Below, in pieces: positions 38,515-47,888 of a stretch of DNA of 64,000 nt. How positions within the stretch are numbered: position 1 is the first letter of the stretch; each line of letters starts with the position of its first letter. The translations under genes were made by a program, and so were the position numbers. Where the stretch lies: NCBI GenBank assembly GCA_030584105.1, contig CP129491.1:3162001-3226000 (forward strand), written 5' to 3'. The notes beneath the pieces were generated by a model that ran no database searches, was not told the origin of the DNA, and saw only the letters and a list, made by a program, of their open reading frames with translations. This DNA is from UTCHB3 sp002050155. GTDB lineage: Bacteria > Bacteroidota > Ignavibacteria > Ignavibacteriales > Ignavibacteriaceae.

Positions 38515-39027
38515 TTGTCTGAAATAATTCAGTTGGATAAAGTAACGCTAAAGAAAGTGGAAGAGATAGACCTTCCGCTTGTTTTGTGGTTCATAAAAGG
38601 AATTGCGGAATACGAGAAGTTGCCGCACGAAGTAACCGCAACGGTAGAAACCTTGAGGGAATCTTTCTTTGGTGAAAACCCGGTTGTGCGCGGCTATATC
38701 GGCTATTTGGGTGAGCTTCCTGTGGCATCTCTTATTTATTTTTACAATTTTTCAACATTCCTCGGTAAAAAGGGGATGTATTTAGAGGATATTTTTGTGC
38801 TTCCTGAGCACCGTGGTAAAGGGATTGGCAAGGAAATGTTGATTTGGCTCGCAGGGAGGGCAAATGCTGAAGGGTGCGAGAGGTTTGAGTGGTCGGTGCT
38901 TAACTGGAATACCCCGGCGATTGAATTTTATAAATCTCTTGGTGCCACGCCGATGGATGGTTGGACTGTTTTCCGTCTTACCGGTGATGAACTGAAGAAA
39001 TTTGCACCCGACGCCGAGCGCAAGTAG
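38515..39027 (+). CDS. GNAT acetyltransferase, diamine/SSAT-like
   Basis: N-acetyltransferase of 170 aa. The acetyl-CoA site RGKGIGKEM follows the strand YLEDIFVLPEHRG, and FEWSVLNWNTPAIEFYKSLGATPMDGWTVFRL is typical of the spermidine/spermine (diamine) acetyltransferase subgroup. The start is TTG 38515 with GAGG eight bases upstream. It lies 14 bases after the MFS gene and may be cotranscribed. A short GCGGCAA/TTGCCGC hairpin at 39047-39078 follows. Confidence 0.85.
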   Translation: MSEIIQLDKVTLKKVEEIDLPLVLWFIKGIAEYEKLPHEVTATVETLRESFFGENPVVRGYIGYLGELPVASLIYFYNFSTFLGKKGMYLEDIFVLPEHRGKGIGKEMLIWLAGRANAEGCERFEWSVLNWNTPAIEFYKSLGATPMDGWTVFRLTGDELKKFAPDAERK

Positions 39028-39237
39028 CGGAAATTAGAGTAAGGCAGCGGCAAAAGATGGGTAAACAGTTCTTGCCGCCCTTTGGTATAAATTAAGTAAC
39101 GGAAATGAGCGAGTGTAAATAGTGAACAAAAGTAAGTTTAAGAATCAGGTGGGTTTTTTCCGGTACCGGAAAGCGAATAAGATGCGGAATTTTATTATGA
39201 AAAGAATAGAAAGGGAAACATCTGCGGAACGAATTAA

Positions 39238-41307
39238 ATGAATCTGCCTGAGGAGGTTTATCGCCCAAAAACATTGATTGAAATTCTTCAAAGAACGGAC
39301 GAAACGGCGAATAGCGCATTTTTTGTGAATCCGCCGCAAAAAACGACGAAAGATTCTCTACTGTTTTTGGGTGCGACTTCAAAACTTTACCTAAAAGGAG
39401 ATAACAGGGATGAATTTTTCCGTGAAATCGACAGGCTTCGAAAATCCGGTTATCATTTAGTTATAACAATCGATTATGAAGCGGGGTATTTGTTTTCGCA
39501 CAAATTTTCAGATATTGCCTCCGGTTTTGGTGATAAAATTCTTGGTGAGGCATTAGTTTTCGATACACCACCGATTAAAATTAAGTTGGTGGGTATGCCT
39601 TTTGGGGTATCTTTTGAGGGTAAAAAACTGACAAATAATTTCCGGCCGGATTGTAACTTAACAAGATACATTTCAGATATTGGAAAGGTTAAGGAAAGAA
39701 TCCGCGAAGGGGATACATATCAGATAAATTACACAATGCTGTGCGATTTCAAATATTTAGCAACGCCACCGGAAATTTTTGCGGGATTAATTTTCAACCA
39801 GACCACGCTCTATTCGGCATATATTAATAAAGGGAACGAGAAGATACTTTCGTTTTCGCCCGAGTTATTTTTCTCTTCAGATGGCAGATTTGTTGATGTG
39901 CGGCCCATGAAAGGGACAATGAAAACCTCGTTGGTGCCTTTTCAACGGGAAAGTTTTCTGAAAATGAGAGAGAAGCGTTCTGTTGGGTATAACGGGAAAA
40001 GCAGTAAAGAGAAGCACCCTGTTGCATATCACGAGCACAGCAGTGGAGAGAAGCGTCCTGTTGCACATAACGGCAAAAGCAGTGGGGAAAAGCGCTCTGT
40101 TGCATATAACGGGCAAAGCAGTGGTGAGAAGCGAGGCACGCATACAAATCAAAATTCAAGCGGTGAAAAAGAATTACGCTTAAACGAAGACCCAAAACAG
40201 CGGGCAGAAAATCTGATGATTGCAGACCTTATGCGGAATGATTTGCACAGGTTAACCGGGGGGCGGGCGCTCAGGGTGCTTTCGTTGTTTGAGGAAGAAA
40301 AATATGAGACTCTTCTGCAAATGGTATCGGGTTTTCGTGGTGAAATTGATAAAAGCACGGGCCTGGCGGAAATATTCGGTGCGCTTTATCCGTGCGGTTC
40401 GATAACGGGCGCACCAAAAATTAGTTCAATGCGGATTATTCGTGACCTGGAAAAGCGCCCGAGGGGGCTATACACCGGTATTGTTGGGTTTGTTTCGGGT
40501 AAAAAATCAGTATTTAACATTGCGATAAGGACTTTGCAATTAGATGATAAAAAGAAAACCGGTGTGGTCGGTTTGGGAAGCGGAATAGTATGGGACTCGG
40601 ATGCGAAAAAAGAGTATGAAGAATGCCTGCTGAAAGGTGAATTTTTCACGCGGGAAGTGCAACATTTCAGAATAATTGAAACAATATTATACCAAAATGG
40701 TGAGGCGCCATTTTTACAGCACCACATCGGCAGAATGAAGCGCTCGGCAAAGCGGCTGTTTTTTTACTTTGATGAGGGGCTTTTCTTGCGCAAATTTTCT
40801 GAATTGACCCAAAAATTGAACCCGGGGCAAAGTTACAGGCTCAGGTTTTTGTTGGGAAAATATGGTGATTTTCAGGCGGAAGTACACGAACCTGCACCGT
40901 TACCTTCACGAATAGTTGTTGCTTTTTCAAAAAAGGTAACTGACAGCAATAACCCGTTTTTGTATTACAAAACCACAAACCGCGTTATTTACAATGCCGG
41001 GCGTGAAACCGCAACACAGGAAGGGCTGTTCGATTTGCTTTACCAAAACGAGTTCGGCGAGGTTACCGAGGGTGGTATTACTAATATCTTTATTTTTACA
41101 AGTGGGAAATGGCTGACCCCGCATCACTCGTGCGGTTTGTTGCAGGGTGTTGGGCGGAAAGTGTTTATGCAAACTCATAAAGTGAGGGAAGTGGTGTTGA
41201 GGGTTGAAGATATTCTTAATGCAGAAAAAGTGGTGTTAACCAACGCTATCAGAGGGGCAGTAGCAGTGGATGAAATAAAGGGAATCAGTATTTTTTCAGA
41301 AAAATGA
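39238..41307 (+). CDS. pabBC: Aminodeoxychorismate synthase component I fused to aminodeoxychorismate lyase (PabB-PabC)
   Basis: This fusion of 689 aa makes p-aminobenzoate for folate. Residues 1-480 are the chorismate-binding PabB part (GDTYQINYT, SFSPELFF, the PMKGT motif, RAENLMIADLMRNDLHRL, GSITGAPKISSMRIIRDLEKRPRGLYTGIVG). Residues 485-689 are an aminotransferase class IV domain, with the likely PLP lysine in YYKTTNRV and the EGGITNIF motif. Between PMKGT and RAENLM lies a five-unit 13-residue repeat (SSGEK type, residues about 245-310), coded by a 39-bp minisatellite, where other PabBs have a loop of about 20-25 residues. A glutaminase (PabA) is not in the window. Confidence 0.93.
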   Translation: MNLPEEVYRPKTLIEILQRTDETANSAFFVNPPQKTTKDSLLFLGATSKLYLKGDNRDEFFREIDRLRKSGYHLVITIDYEAGYLFSHKFSDIASGFGDKILGEALVFDTPPIKIKLVGMPFGVSFEGKKLTNNFRPDCNLTRYISDIGKVKERIREGDTYQINYTMLCDFKYLATPPEIFAGLIFNQTTLYSAYINKGNEKILSFSPELFFSSDGRFVDVRPMKGTMKTSLVPFQRESFLKMREKRSVGYNGKSSKEKHPVAYHEHSSGEKRPVAHNGKSSGEKRSVAYNGQSSGEKRGTHTNQNSSGEKELRLNEDPKQRAENLMIADLMRNDLHRLTGGRALRVLSLFEEEKYETLLQMVSGFRGEIDKSTGLAEIFGALYPCGSITGAPKISSMRIIRDLEKRPRGLYTGIVGFVSGKKSVFNIAIRTLQLDDKKKTGVVGLGSGIVWDSDAKKEYEECLLKGEFFTREVQHFRIIETILYQNGEAPFLQHHIGRMKRSAKRLFFYFDEGLFLRKFSELTQKLNPGQSYRLRFLLGKYGDFQAEVHEPAPLPSRIVVAFSKKVTDSNNPFLYYKTTNRVIYNAGRETATQEGLFDLLYQNEFGEVTEGGITNIFIFTSGKWLTPHHSCGLLQGVGRKVFMQTHKVREVVLRVEDILNAEKVVLTNAIRGAVAVDEIKGISIFSEK
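39969..40167 (+). repeat. 39-bp in-frame minisatellite inside pabBC
   Basis: About five units of 39 bp (13 codons, each ending in AGCAGTGGxGAGAAG or close variants) run in frame. The first four are most alike and the fifth is diverged. The period being 3 x 13 keeps the frame whatever the copy number. Confidence 0.9.
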
Positions 41308-41317
41308 GAGGAAAGAC

Positions 41318-43369
41318 ATGAAGCGCAGATTTTACGGTTTGTTTTTAAGAGTTGTCTTATTTTTTTCAACTATCTTAGTCGGAGGCTTGATGGCGCAACC
41401 GGATGTGATAACACGGGATTTAATGCCTGTTCCTGCAAAAGCGGAGTACCCCGGTGGTGAATATCGTCTTACAACGGACTTTCTGTTCAAAGTTGAGGGT
41501 ACAACTACCGAGCGATTAAATGCTTACGCAACAAGGGTGTTGCGTCGTTTATCGGGTCGAACGGGGCTGTTTATTTTGCAGGATGATGTAAGCAACTCCG
41601 ACACTCTGCAAAATGCGCAATTCACGATAAAATTTCAGAGGGAAGGATCGCTTAAAGTTGGCGAGGATGAAAGTTACAACTTAACGGTTTCTGAACAAGG
41701 TGTTAGGTTAGAAGCAGTTACGGATTTTGGGGCAATGCGCGGTTTGGAGACACTTCTTCAACTGATTGATAAAGATGAAGAAGGCTACTTCCTTCCTTTC
41801 GCAAAAATTGAAGATAAACCGTTTTATAAATGGCGCGGTTTGATGATTGACCCCTGCCGCCACTGGATGCCCATGGAAATGATTCTAAGAAACTTGGACG
41901 GCATGGCAATGATGAAAATGAATGTGATGCACTTCCACCTTTCGGAGGATCAGGGGTTTAGAATTGAGAGTAAAGTATTCCCAAAACTTACAGAGTTTGG
42001 CTCGGACGGCAACTACTTCACTCAGGATCAAATAAAACAGATTATAAAATATGCGGCAGACCGCGGCATCCGGGTTTACCCTGAGTTTGATGTGCCGGGT
42101 CACACTACGGCATGGTTCGCCGGGCACCCTGAACTCGCGAGCCAACCGGGTCCTTACAAAATAGAGAGAAGATGGGGCGTTTTTGGGCCCGTTATGGACC
42201 CAACAAAAGAAAGCACTTATGAGTTTTTGGATAAACTTTTTACGGAAATGGCGGGGCTTTTCCCTGATGAGTACTTCCACATAGGCGGTGATGAAGTGAA
42301 GCCCGATCACTGGAAAGCGAACCAGGATATCCAAAAATTTATGAAAGACAACAACATAGCTGATGAGCACGCACTTCAGGCGTATTTCAACAAAAGAATT
42401 TTGAAAATTCTTCAGAAAAACAACAAAAAGATGGTTGGGTGGGATGAAATTCTCCAGCCGGATATGCCGAATGAGATAGTAATTCAGTCGTGGAGGGGCA
42501 AAAAGGCACTGCTTCAGGCTTCAAAAGAGGGCTATAAGGTGATACTTTCCAACGGGTACTATATCGATTTGTCGCAACCGACCTGGTTTCATTACACAAA
42601 CCACCCAATTTCGCCCGACACAACACTTCCTGCAGAGCAGATGGAAAATATACTCGGTGGAGAAGCCACTATGTGGGCGGAAATGGTTTCGAATGAGACC
42701 GTTGACTCGAAGATCTGGCCCCGCACGGCGGCAATAGCGGAGAGGTTCTGGTCGTCTAATCAGGTGAATGATGTTGAAGATATGTACCGTCGGTTGGATA
42801 TAATTAGCGTTCAGTTGGAGGAAGTGGGGCTTTTTCACGAGAAGAACTACCCAATGATGTTGCGCAGGCTGACAGGCGGTGAGGATATTGCACCACTTAA
42901 AATGTTGGTTGACATACTTGAACCGGTTAAACTTTACGAAAGGCATCGGTTGGGGGTTAAATACACCCAGCTTTCACCTCTTACCCGGGTGGTGGATGCC
43001 TCAAGGCCCGATTCGAAAGTTGCCCGCGAGTTCAACGCTTTGGTTGAAAGATACATAGAGCATAAAGAAGGCTGGGTTGAAGAAAAACTGATTGAACAGA
43101 TAGTCGGTTGGTCAACAAATATGACGGCACTGAAAGTGATAATCAGCAGAAACCCGATATTGGAGGAGATACAACCACACGCTCAGACTTTGGAGGTTAT
43201 CTGTGAAATGATGCCTGAACTGATTGACATGGTCGGTGACGGCAGAAAACTTTCGCCTGATAAATTAAAACTACTGGATGATTTCCGCAGCAAATTAAAA
43301 CCGTTCGGTCAGACAGAATTAATGATTTTGAAGGGTTTTAACGCTTTGGTTACTGCGTGCACACCTTAG
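41318..43369 (+). CDS. Beta-N-acetylhexosaminidase, GH20, exported
   Basis: This retaining hexosaminidase (683 aa) releases terminal GlcNAc/GalNAc. It has a signal peptide (1-28, ending GGLMAQ), an N-terminal GH20b domain, then the barrel with KWRGLMIDPCRHWMP, MNVMHFHLSEDQGFRIES and the catalytic Asp-Glu pair D325-E326 in HIGGDEVKPDHW. The substrate-assisted mechanism needs that pair. Beyond about residue 520 there is a helical C-terminal region of 160 residues. AGGAAAG serves as SD, 10 bases after pabBC. It presumably degrades chitin, peptidoglycan fragments or glycoproteins in the periplasm or outside. Confidence 0.94.
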   Translation: MKRRFYGLFLRVVLFFSTILVGGLMAQPDVITRDLMPVPAKAEYPGGEYRLTTDFLFKVEGTTTERLNAYATRVLRRLSGRTGLFILQDDVSNSDTLQNAQFTIKFQREGSLKVGEDESYNLTVSEQGVRLEAVTDFGAMRGLETLLQLIDKDEEGYFLPFAKIEDKPFYKWRGLMIDPCRHWMPMEMILRNLDGMAMMKMNVMHFHLSEDQGFRIESKVFPKLTEFGSDGNYFTQDQIKQIIKYAADRGIRVYPEFDVPGHTTAWFAGHPELASQPGPYKIERRWGVFGPVMDPTKESTYEFLDKLFTEMAGLFPDEYFHIGGDEVKPDHWKANQDIQKFMKDNNIADEHALQAYFNKRILKILQKNNKKMVGWDEILQPDMPNEIVIQSWRGKKALLQASKEGYKVILSNGYYIDLSQPTWFHYTNHPISPDTTLPAEQMENILGGEATMWAEMVSNETVDSKIWPRTAAIAERFWSSNQVNDVEDMYRRLDIISVQLEEVGLFHEKNYPMMLRRLTGGEDIAPLKMLVDILEPVKLYERHRLGVKYTQLSPLTRVVDASRPDSKVAREFNALVERYIEHKEGWVEEKLIEQIVGWSTNMTALKVIISRNPILEEIQPHAQTLEVICEMMPELIDMVGDGRKLSPDKLKLLDDFRSKLKPFGQTELMILKGFNALVTACTP

Positions 43370-43399
43370 CTATGTACCGGCACAAACTGCTCTTTAGAG

Positions 43400-43505
43400 C
43401 TTAAACAGGGCTTCAATGAGTTGTTTGCTGTGTACTTTGGTACATTATCCTAAAGCATGGGGGTGTAAACCTTAAACAGGGCTTCAATGAGTTGTTTGCT
43501 GTGTA
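43400..43505 (+). repeat. 35-bp direct repeat, period 71, covering the 3' end of the nuclease gene
   Basis: A 35-base sequence beginning CTTAAACAGGGCTTCAATGA occurs identically at 43400-43434 and 43471-43505. The second copy contains the last codons and stop of the minus-strand AddB-like gene, so the first is a duplicate of that gene end placed downstream of the stop. Confidence 0.93.
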
Positions 43506-46500
43506 GTGCTCTCCTTAGAAATCCTGTGTGCCTGAACGCGACAAATGGGTTGGAAAGTACAAAAACTGCAAAATTTTGAACCCCTGGCGGAATTATCCGT
43601 CAGGGGGAAATTACCCTCGTAAATACCGAGCACCAAATTTTTAATTATATCTTCGGTTTTGGTGATATACTCGCCCCATTTTTCTTCCGCATCCCGGTGA
43701 GTTTCAATATAAGTGCTTTCTGAGCTTCCCTTTTTTACTTTCAGTAAAATATCATTTGTGCCAAATTCTCCTTCTTTATATTTAAGGGAGAAAATACGGG
43801 GGAAGAGGTATTCTTTCGGATTTTTGAGACTCGAAACCGCCCCATTCACCGAAGCGAGTAGATAGATCGGGATTTGCAGGAGGTATCCTTCATCGAGGTC
43901 TTTTTGGTTATAACTGTTTTTCCCCGATTTATAGTCGATAATTTTATATTCACCGTTTTCTTCTGAAGTATCTATCCGGTCAATTTTTCCCATAATGTTT
44001 ATGTCATAAGTTTTCGGACGGTCATCACTTGTTTTGCCGGTTAATTTAAGATTATTAAAGTTTTCTTCGAACAAATCCGGGGTAAGAGGACGATTTTCTT
44101 TGCTTTCCAACTCGAGATATTTCCAAAGGATAGATTTTTTGGGATCGCCGGCAATGCCGAGAATTTTTTCGGCAGCGAGGAACGATTCCGTTTCAAGAAA
44201 ATCTTCAAGTTGCCAGTCCGGTAATTTTTTAGAGTTTTTAGAATCATTAGAATCTTTGGAATTTTCAGATTCATCAGCACTTTTAGGTTTTTTTGCAATC
44301 TCTATCAGATCGTTAAGATATCCGTTTAATTCTTTTTCAGAACTTCCGGCGAGGTGTTTTCTATTTGCTTTCAGTTTGTTGTGAAACGCTTCCAAAAGCT
44401 GATGCAGGATAGTCCCGAACAAAATCGGGTCAAGCTCTTCAGAAGGTGAGCCGGAAGAACTTGCATTCAGGATATCGTTTACAAAGAATTGATAGGGGCA
44501 CCGGGCGTATCTCTCCAAAGAAGTGGCGGAAAACGGAAACTTGTTAATTCGTTCAATAATCCGCTGCCCAAGACCGAGATCATCCTCATAATCAAAGGAA
44601 ATGTAGCCTGCAAATGCCGAGTCGGTGTTATCACCGTTCAGGTTACACTGTATTTCATAATCTCTTTTTCTATCGCGAATTTCTTCGACGGAGAAATTAT
44701 CGACTTTCTCAAACTCTCCTTTTTCCCAAATTTCGCGCCGGTTATAAATCAGGTTATCGTAGTGCGCCGGTTCAAGTTTTTTAGTTTCAAAAAGCGCCAG
44801 CACTTCCCTTTTGAAGTATGACTGCACATTTTCCTTGTCGCCGGAGCGTTTACAGTTGGAAAGATACAGGTGCGAACTTGGTGTTGCCATCCAGGTAGAT
44901 ATAGCCTGATAGAAAAGCATCCTTTCGTCAGCGGAGTGTTTTTTAATTTGGTCGAGCACTCCGTCGTACTTAAAAATAGCAGGTTTGTATCGTGTAGGGA
45001 AGTCGCCGTCGTTAAGAGCACAGATGAAAAGATGTTTGAATTTTAATCCTCTTACCTCGTTAGGGGTTGAAATCATCACTCCGGTTTCAGGCTGTTCGAT
45101 AAGGTTAAATCGTGTTTCGGCGGCAATTTCGCGCAAAATCTCGAGGTGTTCCGGGTAGGTTTTAATGTCGGCTTCATCATGTTGCGCTGAAATTTCAAAC
45201 AGTTTTAAGGCGGCTTTGTAAAAAGAAGAAAGAGCCCGGATGTTAAACAGCGCATTTCCGCCTCTGCCGTCAGCAAAATGAGAAAAATATCCGATTGAGA
45301 TTAAAAATTCTTTGAAAGCGAGGGCGAATTCCTCCAGAGTTTGTGGTTTCAAAAGGGGTTGGATATCGTTATAAATTATTTCCATCATATTAAGAGCCGA
45401 AACAAGAATTTCTTTTTCCGCCTCTGCTTTCTTTATTGTCTCCTTCGGTTTTTTGTAGCTGTTTTGTAATTCTTTTTCCAACTCAGAAATTTTCCTCTTT
45501 AGGTGTTTTCGCAGCCGGGTATAATCCCGGCCGATTCCGATATTAGAACATGCGAGTTTAAAATGTTCAGGGTTTCCGTATCTTTTTCTGAAAAAGTCGA
45601 AAGAAAGCACCCTTAAGACAGAATCGTATGAGAAAGATTTTTCGGGTATCGAAAGTAAGTCAAGAAGTGCAGTTACCGAAGGGAAATCGGATGTGCGGTA
45701 GCGGTCTGTGATATTAACAGGAATGCCGTAAGAGTCGAATATTGCTCTAACCCATGGAGTAAAGACTGAGATTTTCTGAAACAGCACACCAATTTCTGAT
45801 GCCTGCAGTGATGGGTCTTCAATTAACAGCCTTTTAATTTCTTTTACAACCAGTGTAACTTCGTGGTAGAGATCGTTCCCTTGAATATCGAAAATTTCAC
45901 CGGCATTCAGTTTTTCTTTTTTGTTTGGGTTAAAAAGAAATTCTCTGATATGTGTATGAAACGGAGGTTCAACCGATTCTTCTTTAGAGCGGAACCTTTG
46001 AAAACCTTCTCCTAAAAGGAGATTAACAATTTTATCAATTTTTTCGAAAAGATATGGATTAGCGTCAGAATAGTTGAACTCTAAAAAGATTTTATTATTA
46101 ACAGCCGTTGCCAACTCGGCTATCATAATTGCTTCGGGCGAAGTAATTTCGAAAAAATTTTGCATAAAAATTTGGTTCACTTCCGGGAAAATCTCTTTGA
46201 AAGCAACGGGGATTTTTTCCCTGAAAGTTTGAAGTTTGATGTAAACATCACCGACTTCCGCCAATTTTTCCTTGCGGAATTTTTCATCAAGTTTTTCCCA
46301 TACCTCCGCCAGCAATTCAGCCTTATCGGGGAAGAGGGGGTTAAGGTCGTTCAGTTTTTGCAAGAAAGCTTTTTGGTCGGTTCCGTTTTCTTTAAACTCA
46401 GAGATGGTGTTTTTAATCAGTCTATAAACGCCTTTAGCGGGTTTAGGTGGGGTATTTTCTTTGTTAATGAGGATATTATTAATGATTTCGTTGATGAAAA

Positions 46501-46756
46501 TATCGTGAAGTTCATCGGGAATAATAGAATATCCGCCTTGAATTTGCATAGCTAATTTCATTGCTAAAGAGCGAATAGTGGTAACGGACACATTCACCAA
46601 AGGGAAAGAGCGAGCGAGGAATTTTTTAAACTCCCTCATTCTCCGGTTTGTCGGAAAGATAATTAACAACCCGGTAGTTTCGTCAGAATTTTTGTTTTCT
46701 TCGAGGAAAAGATCGAGATCGAAGCCTTTGAAATTTGTCTGAGGAGTGAGAATCAT
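43484..46756 (-). CDS. AddB-like PD-(D/E)XK nuclease
   Basis: A large protein (1090 aa) with the layout of AddB/RecB-type helicase-nuclease subunits. The helicase-like part (1-700) keeps LIIFPTNRRMREFKKFL near the N-terminus but no Walker A GxxxxGKT, and later motifs such as VRGLKFKHLFICALNDGDFP. The nuclease domain has GKIDRID and YKIIDYKSGK near 920-945. Cysteines in ARCPYQFF (about 752) and CSFCTFQPIC (about 1068) match the AddB Fe-S staple. No AddA partner is in the window. Probable role: end resection in recombination repair, with this subunit catalytically dead as a helicase. Confidence 0.85.
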   Translation of the reverse strand: MILTPQTNFKGFDLDLFLEENKNSDETTGLLIIFPTNRRMREFKKFLARSFPLVNVSVTTIRSLAMKLAMQIQGGYSIIPDELHDIFINEIINNILINKENTPPKPAKGVYRLIKNTISEFKENGTDQKAFLQKLNDLNPLFPDKAELLAEVWEKLDEKFRKEKLAEVGDVYIKLQTFREKIPVAFKEIFPEVNQIFMQNFFEITSPEAIMIAELATAVNNKIFLEFNYSDANPYLFEKIDKIVNLLLGEGFQRFRSKEESVEPPFHTHIREFLFNPNKKEKLNAGEIFDIQGNDLYHEVTLVVKEIKRLLIEDPSLQASEIGVLFQKISVFTPWVRAIFDSYGIPVNITDRYRTSDFPSVTALLDLLSIPEKSFSYDSVLRVLSFDFFRKRYGNPEHFKLACSNIGIGRDYTRLRKHLKRKISELEKELQNSYKKPKETIKKAEAEKEILVSALNMMEIIYNDIQPLLKPQTLEEFALAFKEFLISIGYFSHFADGRGGNALFNIRALSSFYKAALKLFEISAQHDEADIKTYPEHLEILREIAAETRFNLIEQPETGVMISTPNEVRGLKFKHLFICALNDGDFPTRYKPAIFKYDGVLDQIKKHSADERMLFYQAISTWMATPSSHLYLSNCKRSGDKENVQSYFKREVLALFETKKLEPAHYDNLIYNRREIWEKGEFEKVDNFSVEEIRDRKRDYEIQCNLNGDNTDSAFAGYISFDYEDDLGLGQRIIERINKFPFSATSLERYARCPYQFFVNDILNASSSGSPSEELDPILFGTILHQLLEAFHNKLKANRKHLAGSSEKELNGYLNDLIEIAKKPKSADESENSKDSNDSKNSKKLPDWQLEDFLETESFLAAEKILGIAGDPKKSILWKYLELESKENRPLTPDLFEENFNNLKLTGKTSDDRPKTYDINIMGKIDRIDTSEENGEYKIIDYKSGKNSYNQKDLDEGYLLQIPIYLLASVNGAVSSLKNPKEYLFPRIFSLKYKEGEFGTNDILLKVKKGSSESTYIETHRDAEEKWGEYITKTEDIIKNLVLGIYEGNFPLTDNSARGSKFCSFCTFQPICRVQAHRISKESTTQQTTH

Positions 46757-46938
46757 AACAATTAAACCCTTTTATAAAATGCGTTGTTAAAATAATGCCG
46801 GGGCGAATTAACTCCAAAACTAAAATGAAGTAAAAAAAAACGGAACAAATGATAACCTTGACTGTAATCGGAAAATATAGTTAACTTGACCCGTTGATTT
46901 GAAATTTTTATTTTACAAGATAAAAAATAAGAAAAAAA

Positions 46939-47577
46939 ATGAAAAAGATAGCATTGTTCCTTTTAATCAGCCCGATTTGGCTGTTTGCACAGAAGATTGG
47001 CGATATAGCGCCACCTGAGCCGCCAAAGATTTTTCCCCCGAATACTTTGGGTGTAGATATTATGATCGGAGAAGGGGGTTTTGGTTTGGGCGGTTTTTAC
47101 CGGAACAATCTGAGCGAGGATTTCACCTGGTTTGCAGATTTATCTTTCAGTGAAGTAAAAGACGACAGAGAATTTGAATATATAGACTACTGGGGTCGTG
47201 TAATAGTAGTGGGTAAGAAGAACCGGATATTTCAAATGCCGCTATACACGGGGCTACAATACCGTTTATTTTCAGAGTCCTTAACCGATAATCTACGCCC
47301 CTATTTAACGATTGGCGCGGGCCCCAATTTTGTTCTGACCACCCCTTATGATACCGAGTTTTTCAGTGCGTTTGGTTCGGCACAGTTTAAGGTAGCCGTT
47401 GGAGGATATGCAGGTATAGGTGCAAACTTTGGAATCAATGAGAAGAATCTGTTAGGTTTGAATGTTCGTTATTACTACTCGCACCTTTTTGGCGTTGGGG
47501 TAGAGGGGATGGAAAATATATATAAAGAGAATCTTTCGGGCATCTATCTTACCATTACTCTTGGAACAATGTTCTGA
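46939..47577 (+). CDS. Outer-membrane beta-barrel-like protein, function unknown
   Basis: The protein is 212 aa, with a signal peptide MKKIALFLLISPIWLFAQ, then alternating strands rich in Gly and aromatics (LGGFYRNNLSEDFTWFADLSF; PYLTIGAGPNFVLTT; AVGGYAGIGANFGI) and a terminal strand ending LGTMF. This fits an 8-strand OmpA/OmpW-like barrel. A weak TTG-N20-TATTTTAC promoter lies at 46886-46916. The 311 bases after it (47578-47888) hold only short degenerate TTCTAAATCC-like repeats. Confidence 0.7.
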   Translation: MKKIALFLLISPIWLFAQKIGDIAPPEPPKIFPPNTLGVDIMIGEGGFGLGGFYRNNLSEDFTWFADLSFSEVKDDREFEYIDYWGRVIVVGKKNRIFQMPLYTGLQYRLFSESLTDNLRPYLTIGAGPNFVLTTPYDTEFFSAFGSAQFKVAVGGYAGIGANFGINEKNLLGLNVRYYYSHLFGVGVEGMENIYKENLSGIYLTITLGTMF

Positions 47578-47888
47578 TTCCGGTGTGCCAAAACTAAGGG
47601 AGGGGAAAGTAATTAAAAATACGGCATTAAGGGTAAGTATTTGAGGGGAAGTGTTTATTTACCTGCCATTACGCACGGAAGTTCGTTCTAAATCCGGATT
47701 TTTGTTCTAAACCCGAGGAAAATGTTCTTATTGGGGAGACTTCATTCTGAATCCCAAAGTTCTTTTATAAGGGTATTAGCAGATAAAACAGAGACAGAGT
47801 AACAGTTTGTAAAAACCGCTGAATCAGATGAAATGAATAATCGAAGAAAGTGCCAAAATAAAGTGAGTAACTTCTGCTGAGGTTTGCA

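Noticed and set aside
39823..40195. Minus-strand repeat-rich frame opposite the pabBC minisatellite
   Set aside because: It is only the complementary reading of the 39-bp repeats within a clear plus-strand gene.
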